Assembly (NCBI GenBank): GCA_938041725.1
Contig: CALISX010000034.1
Span: forward strand, 1-6,476
Source of the DNA: an uncultured Lachnoanaerobaculum sp.
Lineage (GTDB): Bacteria; Bacillota; Clostridia; Lachnospirales; Lachnospiraceae
Length of the DNA stretch: 6,476 nucleotides
Reading direction: 5' to 3'
The translations under genes were made by a program, and so were the position numbers. Positions within the stretch are counted from its first letter, which is position 1; each line of letters starts with the position of its first letter. The notes under the pieces are model-generated. The model was not told the origin of the DNA and searched no databases. It saw only the letters and a program-made list of their open reading frames with translations. Below are positions 1-5,804 of the stretch, in pieces.

Positions 1-107
1 CTGATCTGCTTGGAAAGGGAATATCCATAGGAGGATTCCTTCCCCAGCAGATACAAAATCATGGTGTCATTGTAGCCCCGAATGACATCGCTGCTTATGG
101 TAATCAC
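1..107 (-). CDS. PadR-family transcriptional regulator, N-terminal fragment (cut by left window edge)
   Basis: Seen: reading leftward from a GTG codon at 107-105, 35 codons plus two bases are open to the window edge. The translation contains DVIRGYNDTMILYLL and then SSYGYSLSKQI. Known: this matches the start of the PadR winged-helix DNA-binding domain, where family members typically begin near 'SSDVIRGYxDT' and continue through a 'SYGYxISK' helix. These are small cytoplasmic repressors, often autoregulated, that bind palindromic operators. Start choice: GGGAGGGG lies four bases upstream of this GTG and is a good ribosome binding site, and the protein would begin where PadR proteins usually do. 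In-frame alternatives exist at GTG 143-141 and ATG 173-171, neither with a visible ribosome binding site. The gene is preceded by its own strong promoter and a large palindrome, which suggests self-repression. Its C-terminal half and the regulon lie outside the window. Confidence 0.85.
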   Translation of the reverse strand, partial: MITISSDVIRGYNDTMILYLLGKESSYGYSLSKQI

Positions 108-111
108 CCGT

Positions 112-119
112 CCCCTCCC
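112..119 (-). promoter_or_regulatory. Ribosome binding site of the padR-like gene
   Basis: The minus strand reads GGGAGGGG followed by ACGG and the GTG start. This purine-rich Shine-Dalgarno element at four-base spacing is the main reason for choosing the GTG at 107-105 over the two in-frame upstream starts. Confidence 0.65.
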
Positions 120-129
120 TTCTTTGGAC

Positions 130-150
130 TGTTTCGTCTCCACCGAAACA
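130..150 (-). repeat. Small inverted repeat in the padR leader
   Basis: Arms TGTTTCG and CGAAACA form a 7-bp stem around a 7-nt loop (GTGGAGA on the minus strand). It lies in the predicted untranslated leader of the padR transcript, and the loop contains the alternative in-frame GTG at 143-141. There is no following T-run, so it is not a terminator. A role in mRNA stability or start selection is possible, but a stem this short could be chance. Confidence 0.35.
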
Positions 151-172
151 AAATACTGCAATAGATAATACA

Positions 173-220
173 TTGACAGACGTAGTATATCTGATAAGGT
201 AAATATACTACGTCTGTCAA
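173..220. promoter_or_regulatory. Perfect 18-bp inverted repeat, probable operator of the padR-like gene
   Basis: Seen: TTGACAGACGTAGTATAT at 173-190 and its exact reverse complement at 203-220, separated by 12 bases (191-202). Pairing breaks at both ends of each arm, so the repeat is exactly 18 bp. It covers the -10 element and part of the spacer of the leftward promoter and runs past the predicted transcription start. Known: PadR-family dimers bind inverted repeats at their own promoters and block RNA polymerase. Inference: this is the operator for autoregulation. Alternatively, an RNA reading through from the upstream operon would fold into a strong hairpin here and could serve as a second, T-poor transcription barrier. 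Confidence 0.7.
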
Positions 221-230
221 AGTATGTCAA
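202..230 (-). promoter_or_regulatory. Near-consensus sigma-A promoter driving padR leftward
   Basis: On the minus strand, TTGACA (230-225) is followed after exactly 17 bases by TATATT (207-202). The -35 is a perfect match and the -10 is one base off TATAAT. The start of transcription would be near position 195, leaving a leader of about 88 nt before the GTG at 107. A second TTGACA at 220-215 lies ten bases downstream, but the hexamer at proper spacing from it (TTATCA, 197-192) is a poor -10. The -10 sits inside the palindrome, so a protein bound there would occlude the promoter. Confidence 0.8.
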
Positions 231-234
231 GCCC

Positions 235-261
235 AAAGAAAAAAAGGGGCCTTGCCCCCTT
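235..261 (-). terminator. Rho-independent terminator of the ABC transporter operon
   Basis: On the minus strand AAGGGGGC, a three-base AAG loop and GCCCCTTT form an 8-bp stem with one G-U pair (243-261). It runs into a T-tract of seven, then C and three more T (245-235). It lies 34 bases after the stop of the last permease gene and just before the padR -35 element, so it cleanly ends the operon and insulates the regulator. Confidence 0.85.
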
Positions 262-295
262 CCTTCCCTAACTGTTTCATCCCAGAGCAGGACTC

Positions 296-1144
296 TCAGC
301 TTTTCACCGCTCCTGCTGTGATTCCCTTTACCACCTGCTCCTGGAAAAGAATATAAATCACAATGACGGGAATCATCATAATCATCAGTCCGGCGGTGAT
401 CAGTCCGTAGTGCTGCACATACAGTCCCCGAAGATTAAAACAGGCCAGGTTCAAGGTGCTTAGTTTCGGACTGGAGGTAATCACCAAAGCCAGCAAAAGA
501 TCGTTCCAGGAATTGATAAAGGCAAAGGTACCTATGGTGGCAAGTCCAGGCTTTGAAACAGGCAGAATAATCTGGAAAAAGGTACGGAGCCTGGAGCTTC
601 CGTCGATTTGGGCCGCCTCTTCTATTTCCCGGGGGATGGTTTTCATAAAAGCCACCAGAATAAAAATACTAAAGGAAAGCTCCGCCACGGTATAGGCCAA
701 AATAATTCCCAGCCTGGTATTTACCAGTCCCAGTCTTCTGAGAATCATCAGCATGGGGATGATCACTGCATGGATGGGAATCATGATCCCCAGGGCAAAA
801 AAATTGTAGAGAATTTTACTGGTCCATACCCGGGCCAGAATATAGGAGGCCATGGCTGCCACCAAAACCAGCAGCGCTACAGAGGTAAAGGAATAAAAAA
901 TACTGTTTGCAAAGCTGGCAGCCACCTGGGCACCCTTCCAGGCATCTCCGTAATTGCTCCAAACCCAGACCTTGGGCAGTCCGAAGGAATTGCTGTAGAT
1001 TTCCTTGTCCGGCTTTACAGAGCTTAAGGCCACCCAGGCAAAGGGCAGCAGGCAGCCCATCCCGGCTCCTGCCAGGGCCAGATATTTCAAAACTGTGGCA
1101 GGATGCAGGGAATGTCTTTTTTTATCATGTTCAACTGTCTCCAT
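296..1144 (-). CDS. Carbohydrate ABC transporter permease, MalG/UgpE-like
   Basis: This is an inner-membrane subunit of a CUT1-type carbohydrate importer of 282 residues, the usual length for the MalG/UgpE branch. About six membrane segments are visible, near residues 20-40, 80-104, 113-135, 146-168, 200-220 and 245-267. The cytoplasmic EAA loop that contacts the ATPase is at 173-201, with EIEEAAQIDG followed by the conserved 'ILP'. The C-terminus VVKGITAGAVK is typical of the branch. It starts 8 bases after the upstream permease gene, and that gene's TAG stop is part of this gene's AGGAGG ribosome binding site, suggesting coupled translation. It is the last gene of the operon; its TGA is followed by the terminator. 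The substrate cannot be read from the permease. Confidence 0.93.
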   Translation of the reverse strand: METVEHDKKRHSLHPATVLKYLALAGAGMGCLLPFAWVALSSVKPDKEIYSNSFGLPKVWVWSNYGDAWKGAQVAASFANSIFYSFTSVALLVLVAAMASYILARVWTSKILYNFFALGIMIPIHAVIIPMLMILRRLGLVNTRLGIILAYTVAELSFSIFILVAFMKTIPREIEEAAQIDGSSRLRTFFQIILPVSKPGLATIGTFAFINSWNDLLLALVITSSPKLSTLNLACFNLRGLYVQHYGLITAGLMIMMIPVIVIYILFQEQVVKGITAGAVKS

Positions 1145-1152
1145 GGGCCCTC

Positions 1153-2043
1153 CTAATACTCAAGACTTTCATTTCCATTGATCTTATTAAAAATCACGGT
1201 AAACAAAAGAGAAAATACCAGCATGCTGATGGCAATGGCCGTGCCCTCTCCCAGCTTATTGTCGGTGAAGGCCCTTTCATACATACGGATGGCCAGATAG
1301 GAGGATTTTACCCCCGGCCCTCCCCCGGTCATCACATAGGCCTGGTCAAAGGCCTTTACGCTTCCTGTAAAGCACAGCACCACACATACCCCAATCAGGC
1401 TTTTGAGCATGGGAATCACGATCTTTAAAAAAATCTGCAGGGAATTGGCACCGTCCATTCTGGCACTTTCCAAAATGTCCTCGGGAATGGATTGGATTCC
1501 TGCCAAAAAGATAATAATATAATGGCCGATATACTGCCAGATCATGGGAAGCATCACCGCATACAGCACCGTATTCGGATCCGAGAGCCAGTTCCTGGCT
1601 AAAGCACCCAGCCCCAGAGCCTTCAGCATCTGATTAAAGGGGCCGAAGTCCCCGTTTAAAAAAATCAAAAACATGGTGCCGATGGCGGTGGGAGAAATCA
1701 CCGCCGGCAAAAAATAAACAGAGCGAAACAGCCGGTAAAACAACCGGGTGCGGCTTAACAAATAGGCAAAAAGCAGTCCCAGGGGAAGCTGCAGTGCCAG
1801 AGAAAACAGGATGCACTGCACTGTGTTCCCAAAACAGGTCCAGTAATCCTTATTGGTGAATATCCTTTGGAAATTTCTAAGTCCGATAAATTCCGGAACC
1901 CCCGCCCCGGACCACTTGGTCAGGGCATAGTACAAGGACATGGCAATGGGGAGGATCACAAAGCCCAGGTACAAAATCATGGCCGGAGAAAGGAAGGCAG
2001 CAGATATGAAGGCATTTCTTTTTTTAGCCTGTGCAGCGTACAT
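1153..2043 (-). CDS. Carbohydrate ABC transporter permease, MalF/UgpA-like
   Basis: This is the partner inner-membrane permease, 296 residues long, typical for UgpA-like proteins without the extra MalF periplasmic domain. Hydrophobic segments lie near residues 13-40, 73-97, 107-130, 157-182, 211-230 and 266-287. The EAA loop is at 188-216, with ILESARMDGAN and a conserved 'IP'; the usual EAA is ESA here, a common variation. YVMTGGGPG at 236-244 is a hallmark of the MalF branch. The ATG at 2043 follows AAAGGA at 7-base spacing and lies 17 bases after the binding-protein stop. It presumably forms a heterodimer with the next gene's product and accepts cargo from the lipoprotein encoded just upstream. 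Confidence 0.93.
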   Translation of the reverse strand: MYAAQAKKRNAFISAAFLSPAMILYLGFVILPIAMSLYYALTKWSGAGVPEFIGLRNFQRIFTNKDYWTCFGNTVQCILFSLALQLPLGLLFAYLLSRTRLFYRLFRSVYFLPAVISPTAIGTMFLIFLNGDFGPFNQMLKALGLGALARNWLSDPNTVLYAVMLPMIWQYIGHYIIIFLAGIQSIPEDILESARMDGANSLQIFLKIVIPMLKSLIGVCVVLCFTGSVKAFDQAYVMTGGGPGVKSSYLAIRMYERAFTDNKLGEGTAIAISMLVFSLLFTVIFNKINGNESLEY

Positions 2044-2060
2044 AATCGGGTCCTTTCCCT

Positions 2061-3422
2061 TTACTGGTCTTCCTTGGCCTCATCCAAGGCCTTTTGGCAG
2101 CCCTGGGCAAACTCCTCCGGAGACATGGAGCCTGCAAAAAGCTCGTCCAGCTTTTCCATGAAATAACCAAAGGGTTCTCCATCGGGGTAGGCCAGCCAAT
2201 GACAGGACATTTTCTCCTTGCCCTTGGCATTGTCAATCACAGAAAATAAAATAGGCATTTGGGCTTTATCCTGGTCAATGGTGATGTTCTTGGCATTTAA
2301 GGTCCCGGTTTCATAGAACATGGTTTCCACCCACTCATCGGATGTAAACATATCTCCCAGTTCAATAAGGGCCTGTCTTTTGGCAGGGTCTGCAAAGGAT
2401 TTTGCATTAAATACCAAACCGTAGGTACTGTTGCTGCTTACAAAACTGGCAGGATCCACCGTGCTGTCCGGCATCCTGGGGGCATTGATCTGTACGGTTT
2501 TGGCCTCGGTTTCAGGACTTAAGGCCTTCAGCTGCCAGGTCATGGTGTACACCATGGCAGCCTTTCCCTCATCATACAAAGCAAAGCTGGGGCCCCAGTC
2601 TCCATTGGCCACGGTATCCGCCGGAAATACATTGTTCTTTTTCATATCCTCAATCAGCCCCGCCACCTTGCGGAAATTTTCATTGTCCACCTTCCAGTCA
2701 TTGGTAAGCTCTGCAAACTTTTCCTCCGCCCCGGCATACTGGCAAAACAGCTCACTGAAGAAAAAGTGGGCGGGATTTCCTGCCTTGGATCCCATGGCCA
2801 GGGGCACAATGCCGTTTTCATTAAACACTTTAGAAACCGCCAGAAGCTCCTCATAGGTGGTGGGATACTCTAAATTGTATTTTTCAAACAATTCCTTATT
2901 GCAGAACCAAAATCCCACATAGGATTCCGTGGGAATGCCGTAAATCTTCCCGTTGAACCGGAAAGAATCAAACATGGCATCTGGATAATCGCTTTGGTTC
3001 ACCTTTTGGGACTCTTCAAAATATTCTCCCATGTCAGCCAGAAGCCCGGACTTGATTAAATTGCCGCTGTCCGCCATGGAACCCCAGTACATCCAGGCAT
3101 CCGGCAGATTGTCCCCGGCAATATCCACCTTGATCTTGGTAAGCATTTCATCTCCCGCCACCACCTCTTCCACCAGGTTGATGCTGTCCTTATGGGACTG
3201 GGCAAAATCCGTCACAAACTTCGCTCCCACTGCAGTGTCCCCGGAGGGAGCCCAGCCATGGGCAAAACGGATGGTTACCGGCTGACTGCCTCCGGAAGCG
3301 CTTTCCGAGGCAGCCCCGGCGGAGGTGCCTGCCCCCCCGCCGGATCCGCAGGCTGCGGCCATCATGGCAAAGCTTGCAGCGAAGGCCAAAAGGATATTTC
3401 TTTTTTTCATCTGTAAAAACAT
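2061..3422 (-). CDS. Extracellular solute-binding lipoprotein, family 1 (carbohydrate ABC importer)
   Basis: This captures the substrate outside the cell and delivers it to the two permeases encoded downstream. The 453-residue protein starts with a lipoprotein signal: basic MKKRN (5-9), a hydrophobic stretch, then MAAAC with the lipidated Cys at 25. A flexible linker rich in Gly, Ser and Ala follows (26-47). The mature part shows family-1 landmarks: LPDAWMYWG (107-114), YGIPTE (161-166), NKELFEKYNLEYPTTYEEL (175-193), GIVPLAMG (204-211) and LYDEGKAAM (282-290). Aromatic residues are frequent (W59, W110, W113, W172, W243, W276, W296), as expected for a sugar-stacking cleft. Start: the frame is open to ATG 3497, but that would overlap the preceding gene by 64 bases and bury the signal peptide; ATG 3422 follows GGAGG at 5-base spacing. 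ATG 3410 (MKKRN) is a second option. The ligand is unknown. Confidence 0.92.
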   Translation of the reverse strand: MFLQMKKRNILLAFAASFAMMAAACGSGGGAGTSAGAASESASGGSQPVTIRFAHGWAPSGDTAVGAKFVTDFAQSHKDSINLVEEVVAGDEMLTKIKVDIAGDNLPDAWMYWGSMADSGNLIKSGLLADMGEYFEESQKVNQSDYPDAMFDSFRFNGKIYGIPTESYVGFWFCNKELFEKYNLEYPTTYEELLAVSKVFNENGIVPLAMGSKAGNPAHFFFSELFCQYAGAEEKFAELTNDWKVDNENFRKVAGLIEDMKKNNVFPADTVANGDWGPSFALYDEGKAAMVYTMTWQLKALSPETEAKTVQINAPRMPDSTVDPASFVSSNSTYGLVFNAKSFADPAKRQALIELGDMFTSDEWVETMFYETGTLNAKNITIDQDKAQMPILFSVIDNAKGKEKMSCHWLAYPDGEPFGYFMEKLDELFAGSMSPEEFAQGCQKALDEAKEDQ

Positions 3423-3424
3423 AT

Positions 3425-3433
3425 CTTCCTCCT
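3425..3433 (-). promoter_or_regulatory. Ribosome binding site that fixes the binding-protein start
   Basis: The minus strand reads AGGAGGAAG ending two bases before the ATG at 3422-3420. The core GGAGG (3432-3428) is five bases from the start and directly follows the TAA stop of the dehydrogenase gene (3436-3434). It supports the short start over ATG 3497. Confidence 0.8.
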
Positions 3434-4375
3434 TTAGGGGATTAATAAAACCCGCAACCCCTCTTGATTTTTTGTCACAGCAAAGCCCTTCTCCCATTTC
3501 TCTAGGGGAAAGGTATGAGAAATGACTTCCTTTACCCGAACCTGTTTTCTATCCAAAAGATCAATACAGCGCCTCCAGGTTTCTCTGTCAAAGGCAATGC
3601 TTCCAACGATTTTCTGACTGTGGTAGACCACCCTTCCCAGATCCACCTGGGGATGTTTCCCGAAAACCCCCACCTGGGTGAGCTGGCCTCCTGTCTTTAA
3701 AAGCATCAGTCCCGTATCCAGTCCCGCCTGGCTTCCGGTACATTCAATCACTGTGTCCACGCCCCGGCCTCCGGTAATATCCATGACCAGCCGACGGATA
3801 TCTTCCCTTTGCACGTCCAGGGTGTAATCACAGCCCAGTTCCTTTGCCAGCTTCAATCTGGCTTCATCCTTGGCAATGCCTGTGAGGATGGTCCTGGCCC
3901 CCGAAAGCCGGGCCGCCTGCATGGCAAAGAGACCGATGGCTCCAGGACCTTCAATCAAAACCACATCCCCGGGCAAAACAGAAGAACGGTTTATCACACT
4001 GTTGGCCGCAGAACAAAGGGGCTCCAAAAGGGCGGCCTCCTCAAAGGAAATATGTCCAGGGATGGGGAATACCCAGTCATCAAAATCCTTCACCGTATAT
4101 TTTCCAAAGCCCCCTTCCATGCAGGAGGCTACCCGGTCTCCCGCCTTAAAGCCGGTTACCTCTTCCCCCACCTCCCGGATCACACCGGAAAATTCATGCC
4201 CCAGTACCTTCCCCACATCCCAGGGATAGCTCCCCTCCAGAATATGAAGATCCGTGGCACAAATGGCACAGGCCTTCACTTCAATTTTTACCTGATTTTT
4301 TTGGCAAACCGGCTCCGGAACCTCCCTCAGGGAAACTTCCCCGGCCCCCTCCCCGTATTTTACAATCGCCTTCAT
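3434..4375 (-). CDS. Zinc-dependent medium-chain alcohol/polyol dehydrogenase lacking the structural-zinc lobe
   Basis: This is a cytoplasmic MDR oxidoreductase of the sorbitol/threonine dehydrogenase type, predicted to oxidise a secondary alcohol to a ketone (or the reverse) with NAD(P). Catalytic-zinc residues are visible: C39 in CAICATDLHI, with T41 and D42 of the proton relay region; H60-E61 in GHEFSGV; and E118 in LLEPL. The Rossmann motif is GPGAIG (143-148). The end of the second strand reads ILTGIAKDEARL, with Gly where strict NAD enzymes often have Asp, so cofactor preference is open. ECTGS (211-215) is also typical. Oddity: GDRV (79-82) is followed almost at once by GGFGKYTV (88-95), where relatives have about 30 more residues with the four-Cys structural-zinc loop. 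The length is therefore 313 rather than roughly 345. It starts 15 bases after the aminotransferase stop, with AAGGAGG four bases from the ATG. Confidence 0.88.
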   Translation of the reverse strand: MKAIVKYGEGAGEVSLREVPEPVCQKNQVKIEVKACAICATDLHILEGSYPWDVGKVLGHEFSGVIREVGEEVTGFKAGDRVASCMEGGFGKYTVKDFDDWVFPIPGHISFEEAALLEPLCSAANSVINRSSVLPGDVVLIEGPGAIGLFAMQAARLSGARTILTGIAKDEARLKLAKELGCDYTLDVQREDIRRLVMDITGGRGVDTVIECTGSQAGLDTGLMLLKTGGQLTQVGVFGKHPQVDLGRVVYHSQKIVGSIAFDRETWRRCIDLLDRKQVRVKEVISHTFPLEKWEKGFAVTKNQEGLRVLLIP

Positions 4376-4390
4376 TTCCCTCCTTGTCTG

Positions 4391-5734
4391 CTATGCCCTT
4401 AACACCGTTTCAAAGGAACGCTCCAGCATATCCATGGCGGTATTGGCCTCTTCCAAAGTGATCACAATGGGGGGCTTTAATTTGATTACATTTTCTGCCA
4501 GCTGATAAAAGAGCCCCTGTTTCACAGCCTCCTGCAAAAGCTGCTGCATGATTTCCTCTGAAAGAGGTTCTTTGCTTCTGGGATCCTTTACCATTTCCAC
4601 CCCGATGGCCAGCCCCGGCCCCCGGATATCTCCCATTTCCGGATACTTTTTCTGCATTTTTTTCAGCCGGTCCTTTATGGCGGCGCCAACGGTTTCCACA
4701 TTGTCTAACAACCGGTCCCTTTCAATGATTTCAATGGTCTTTAATGCCGCTGCATAGGCAATGTGGTTGTTTTGGAAGGTCTGCATATCCTCCATAAGAT
4801 TTTCAAATCCCCGCAGCCTTTTATGAATCAAAATCCCCGCAGCCGGAATGCCCCCGCCCAGTCCCTTGGCAAAGGTAATAATATCCGGTTCCACATCATA
4901 GTACTGGGCGGCAAAGAAACGGTTGGTGCGGCAATAGGTCTGGAATTCATCAAAAATCAACAAGGTTCCCAGCTCGTCGCAGATTTTCCGCAGCTTTTGC
5001 AGATATAATTTAGAAAATTCAATCTGCCCTCCCGCAGACTGCACCGGCTCCACAATCACACCCGCTGCAGGGCCCGGCACCCCATGGATAATGGTCTCCC
5101 GAACCATGTTGGCATAATATTCTGCAATCTCCTCCTCACTGCCGGCAAAGGGCGCCCGGTACACATAGGGTCTGGGAACCCGGACACAGTTATTGGATAA
5201 CACTCCTGCAAAATGAAACAATTCCGGATTGGCTTCCCCCCACTCATGCAACCTGCTTGTTAGGAATGTGGCATTGGCTGCACCAAAAGTGGTACCATGA
5301 TATCCTCCCTGAAGGCTGACAAAATTTCTGGAACCCGGCACATTTTTCAGGGCAATCTTCATGGCAGACTCAATGGCCGGCCCTCCCCCCACAGTAAAGG
5401 ACATACGGTCTAGATTCTCCGGGGCAATCTGGGCTATTTTATGGCACAGACTGTAACGCAAATCCGTTTGGTGCAATGGGGCCACAATGGTAAGCCCCTT
5501 GGCCTGCTCATAAATCACCTGGGCAATTTCCTCATTGCCAAATCCCAGGATGCAGGCAAACATTTCCGAGGTAAAATCCATATATCGTTTGCCATCCTGA
5601 TCCTCCAAATAAATGCCCTTGGCTCCCTTTAGGGGAAATCCTCCCTTCTGGCGGTAAGCAGGCATCAAATGCTTTCTATACTCCTCCCTTTGCCGCGGGG
5701 TTAAATTCCATGCTCTTTCTAAGGTTTTATCCAT
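4391..5734 (-). CDS. Class-III pyridoxal-phosphate aminotransferase
   Basis: This is a cytoplasmic PLP enzyme of 447 residues (the family is usually 420-460) that would move an amino group between a terminal amine or amino acid and a keto acid. Landmarks in order: GGGPAIESAMKIAL (116-129) at the phosphate-binding turn; YHG (145-147); IVEPVQSAGG (227-236); LLIFDEFQT (258-266) with Asp262 positioned for the PLP ring nitrogen; FAKGLGGGIP (288-297) with Lys290 as the Schiff-base lysine; and QTF (318-320) for the neighbouring subunit's phosphate contact. Several usually conserved spots differ: GGGPA for SGxEA, FQTYCRTN for the common 'GfGRTG', and GFGNEE for 'GHxHP'. It is therefore probably a divergent subgroup rather than a standard ornithine or GABA enzyme, and no substrate can be assigned. 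AGGAGG precedes the ATG. The dehydrogenase gene follows closely, suggesting consecutive steps. Confidence 0.9.
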   Translation of the reverse strand: MDKTLERAWNLTPRQREEYRKHLMPAYRQKGGFPLKGAKGIYLEDQDGKRYMDFTSEMFACILGFGNEEIAQVIYEQAKGLTIVAPLHQTDLRYSLCHKIAQIAPENLDRMSFTVGGGPAIESAMKIALKNVPGSRNFVSLQGGYHGTTFGAANATFLTSRLHEWGEANPELFHFAGVLSNNCVRVPRPYVYRAPFAGSEEEIAEYYANMVRETIIHGVPGPAAGVIVEPVQSAGGQIEFSKLYLQKLRKICDELGTLLIFDEFQTYCRTNRFFAAQYYDVEPDIITFAKGLGGGIPAAGILIHKRLRGFENLMEDMQTFQNNHIAYAAALKTIEIIERDRLLDNVETVGAAIKDRLKKMQKKYPEMGDIRGPGLAIGVEMVKDPRSKEPLSEEIMQQLLQEAVKQGLFYQLAENVIKLKPPIVITLEEANTAMDMLERSFETVLRA

Positions 5735-5753
5735 ACACCCTCCTGATTCCTGT

Positions 5754-5797
5754 AAAGGGACATCCCCACCAGCCGGCAGACTGGCCTATATCCCTTT
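5754..5797 (-). repeat. Imperfect hairpin between the epimerase and aminotransferase genes
   Basis: The 70-nt gap holds outer arms AAAGGGATAT and ATGTCCCTTT on the minus strand, which pair over 10 bp in RNA with one U-G pair. An inner 4-5 bp stem (CCAG with CTGG) can also form. No T-run follows, only TTTACAGG, so it is not an intrinsic terminator. It ends about 20 bases before the aminotransferase start and might be an mRNA processing or stability element that sets different levels of the flanking genes. Confidence 0.4.
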
Positions 5798-5804
5798 GTG
5801 TTCC

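Noticed and set aside
173..201. Rightward promoter starting from TTGACA at 173-178
   Set aside because: At 17-base spacing the -10 position reads AAGGTA, which is not promoter-like, and no plus-strand gene follows; the hexamer is the mirror copy within the palindrome.
173..220. Mobile-element inverted repeats, a tiny transposable element, or a CRISPR-like repeat
   Set aside because: There is only one pair of arms with a 12-base centre, no flanking target duplication and no repeated units, and the arms coincide with a promoter, so an operator explains them better.
608..1428. Overlapping plus-strand open frames opposite the two permease genes
   Set aside because: They are antisense to well-supported permease genes, have low-complexity Pro/His/Gly-rich translations, and show no domain or convincing ribosome binding site.
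3423..3497. Longer version of the binding protein starting at ATG 3497
   Set aside because: It would overlap the dehydrogenase gene by 64 bases and place 25 residues with two adjacent Cys before a normal lipoprotein signal; the ATG at 3422 has a proper ribosome binding site.
3809..4402. 197-codon plus-strand open frame opposite the dehydrogenase gene
   Set aside because: It is the antisense shadow of a coding sequence with intact catalytic motifs, and no family is recognisable in the translation.
5754..5797. Rho-independent terminator between the epimerase and aminotransferase genes
   Set aside because: The stem is followed by TTTACAGG rather than a T-run, so intrinsic termination is unlikely.
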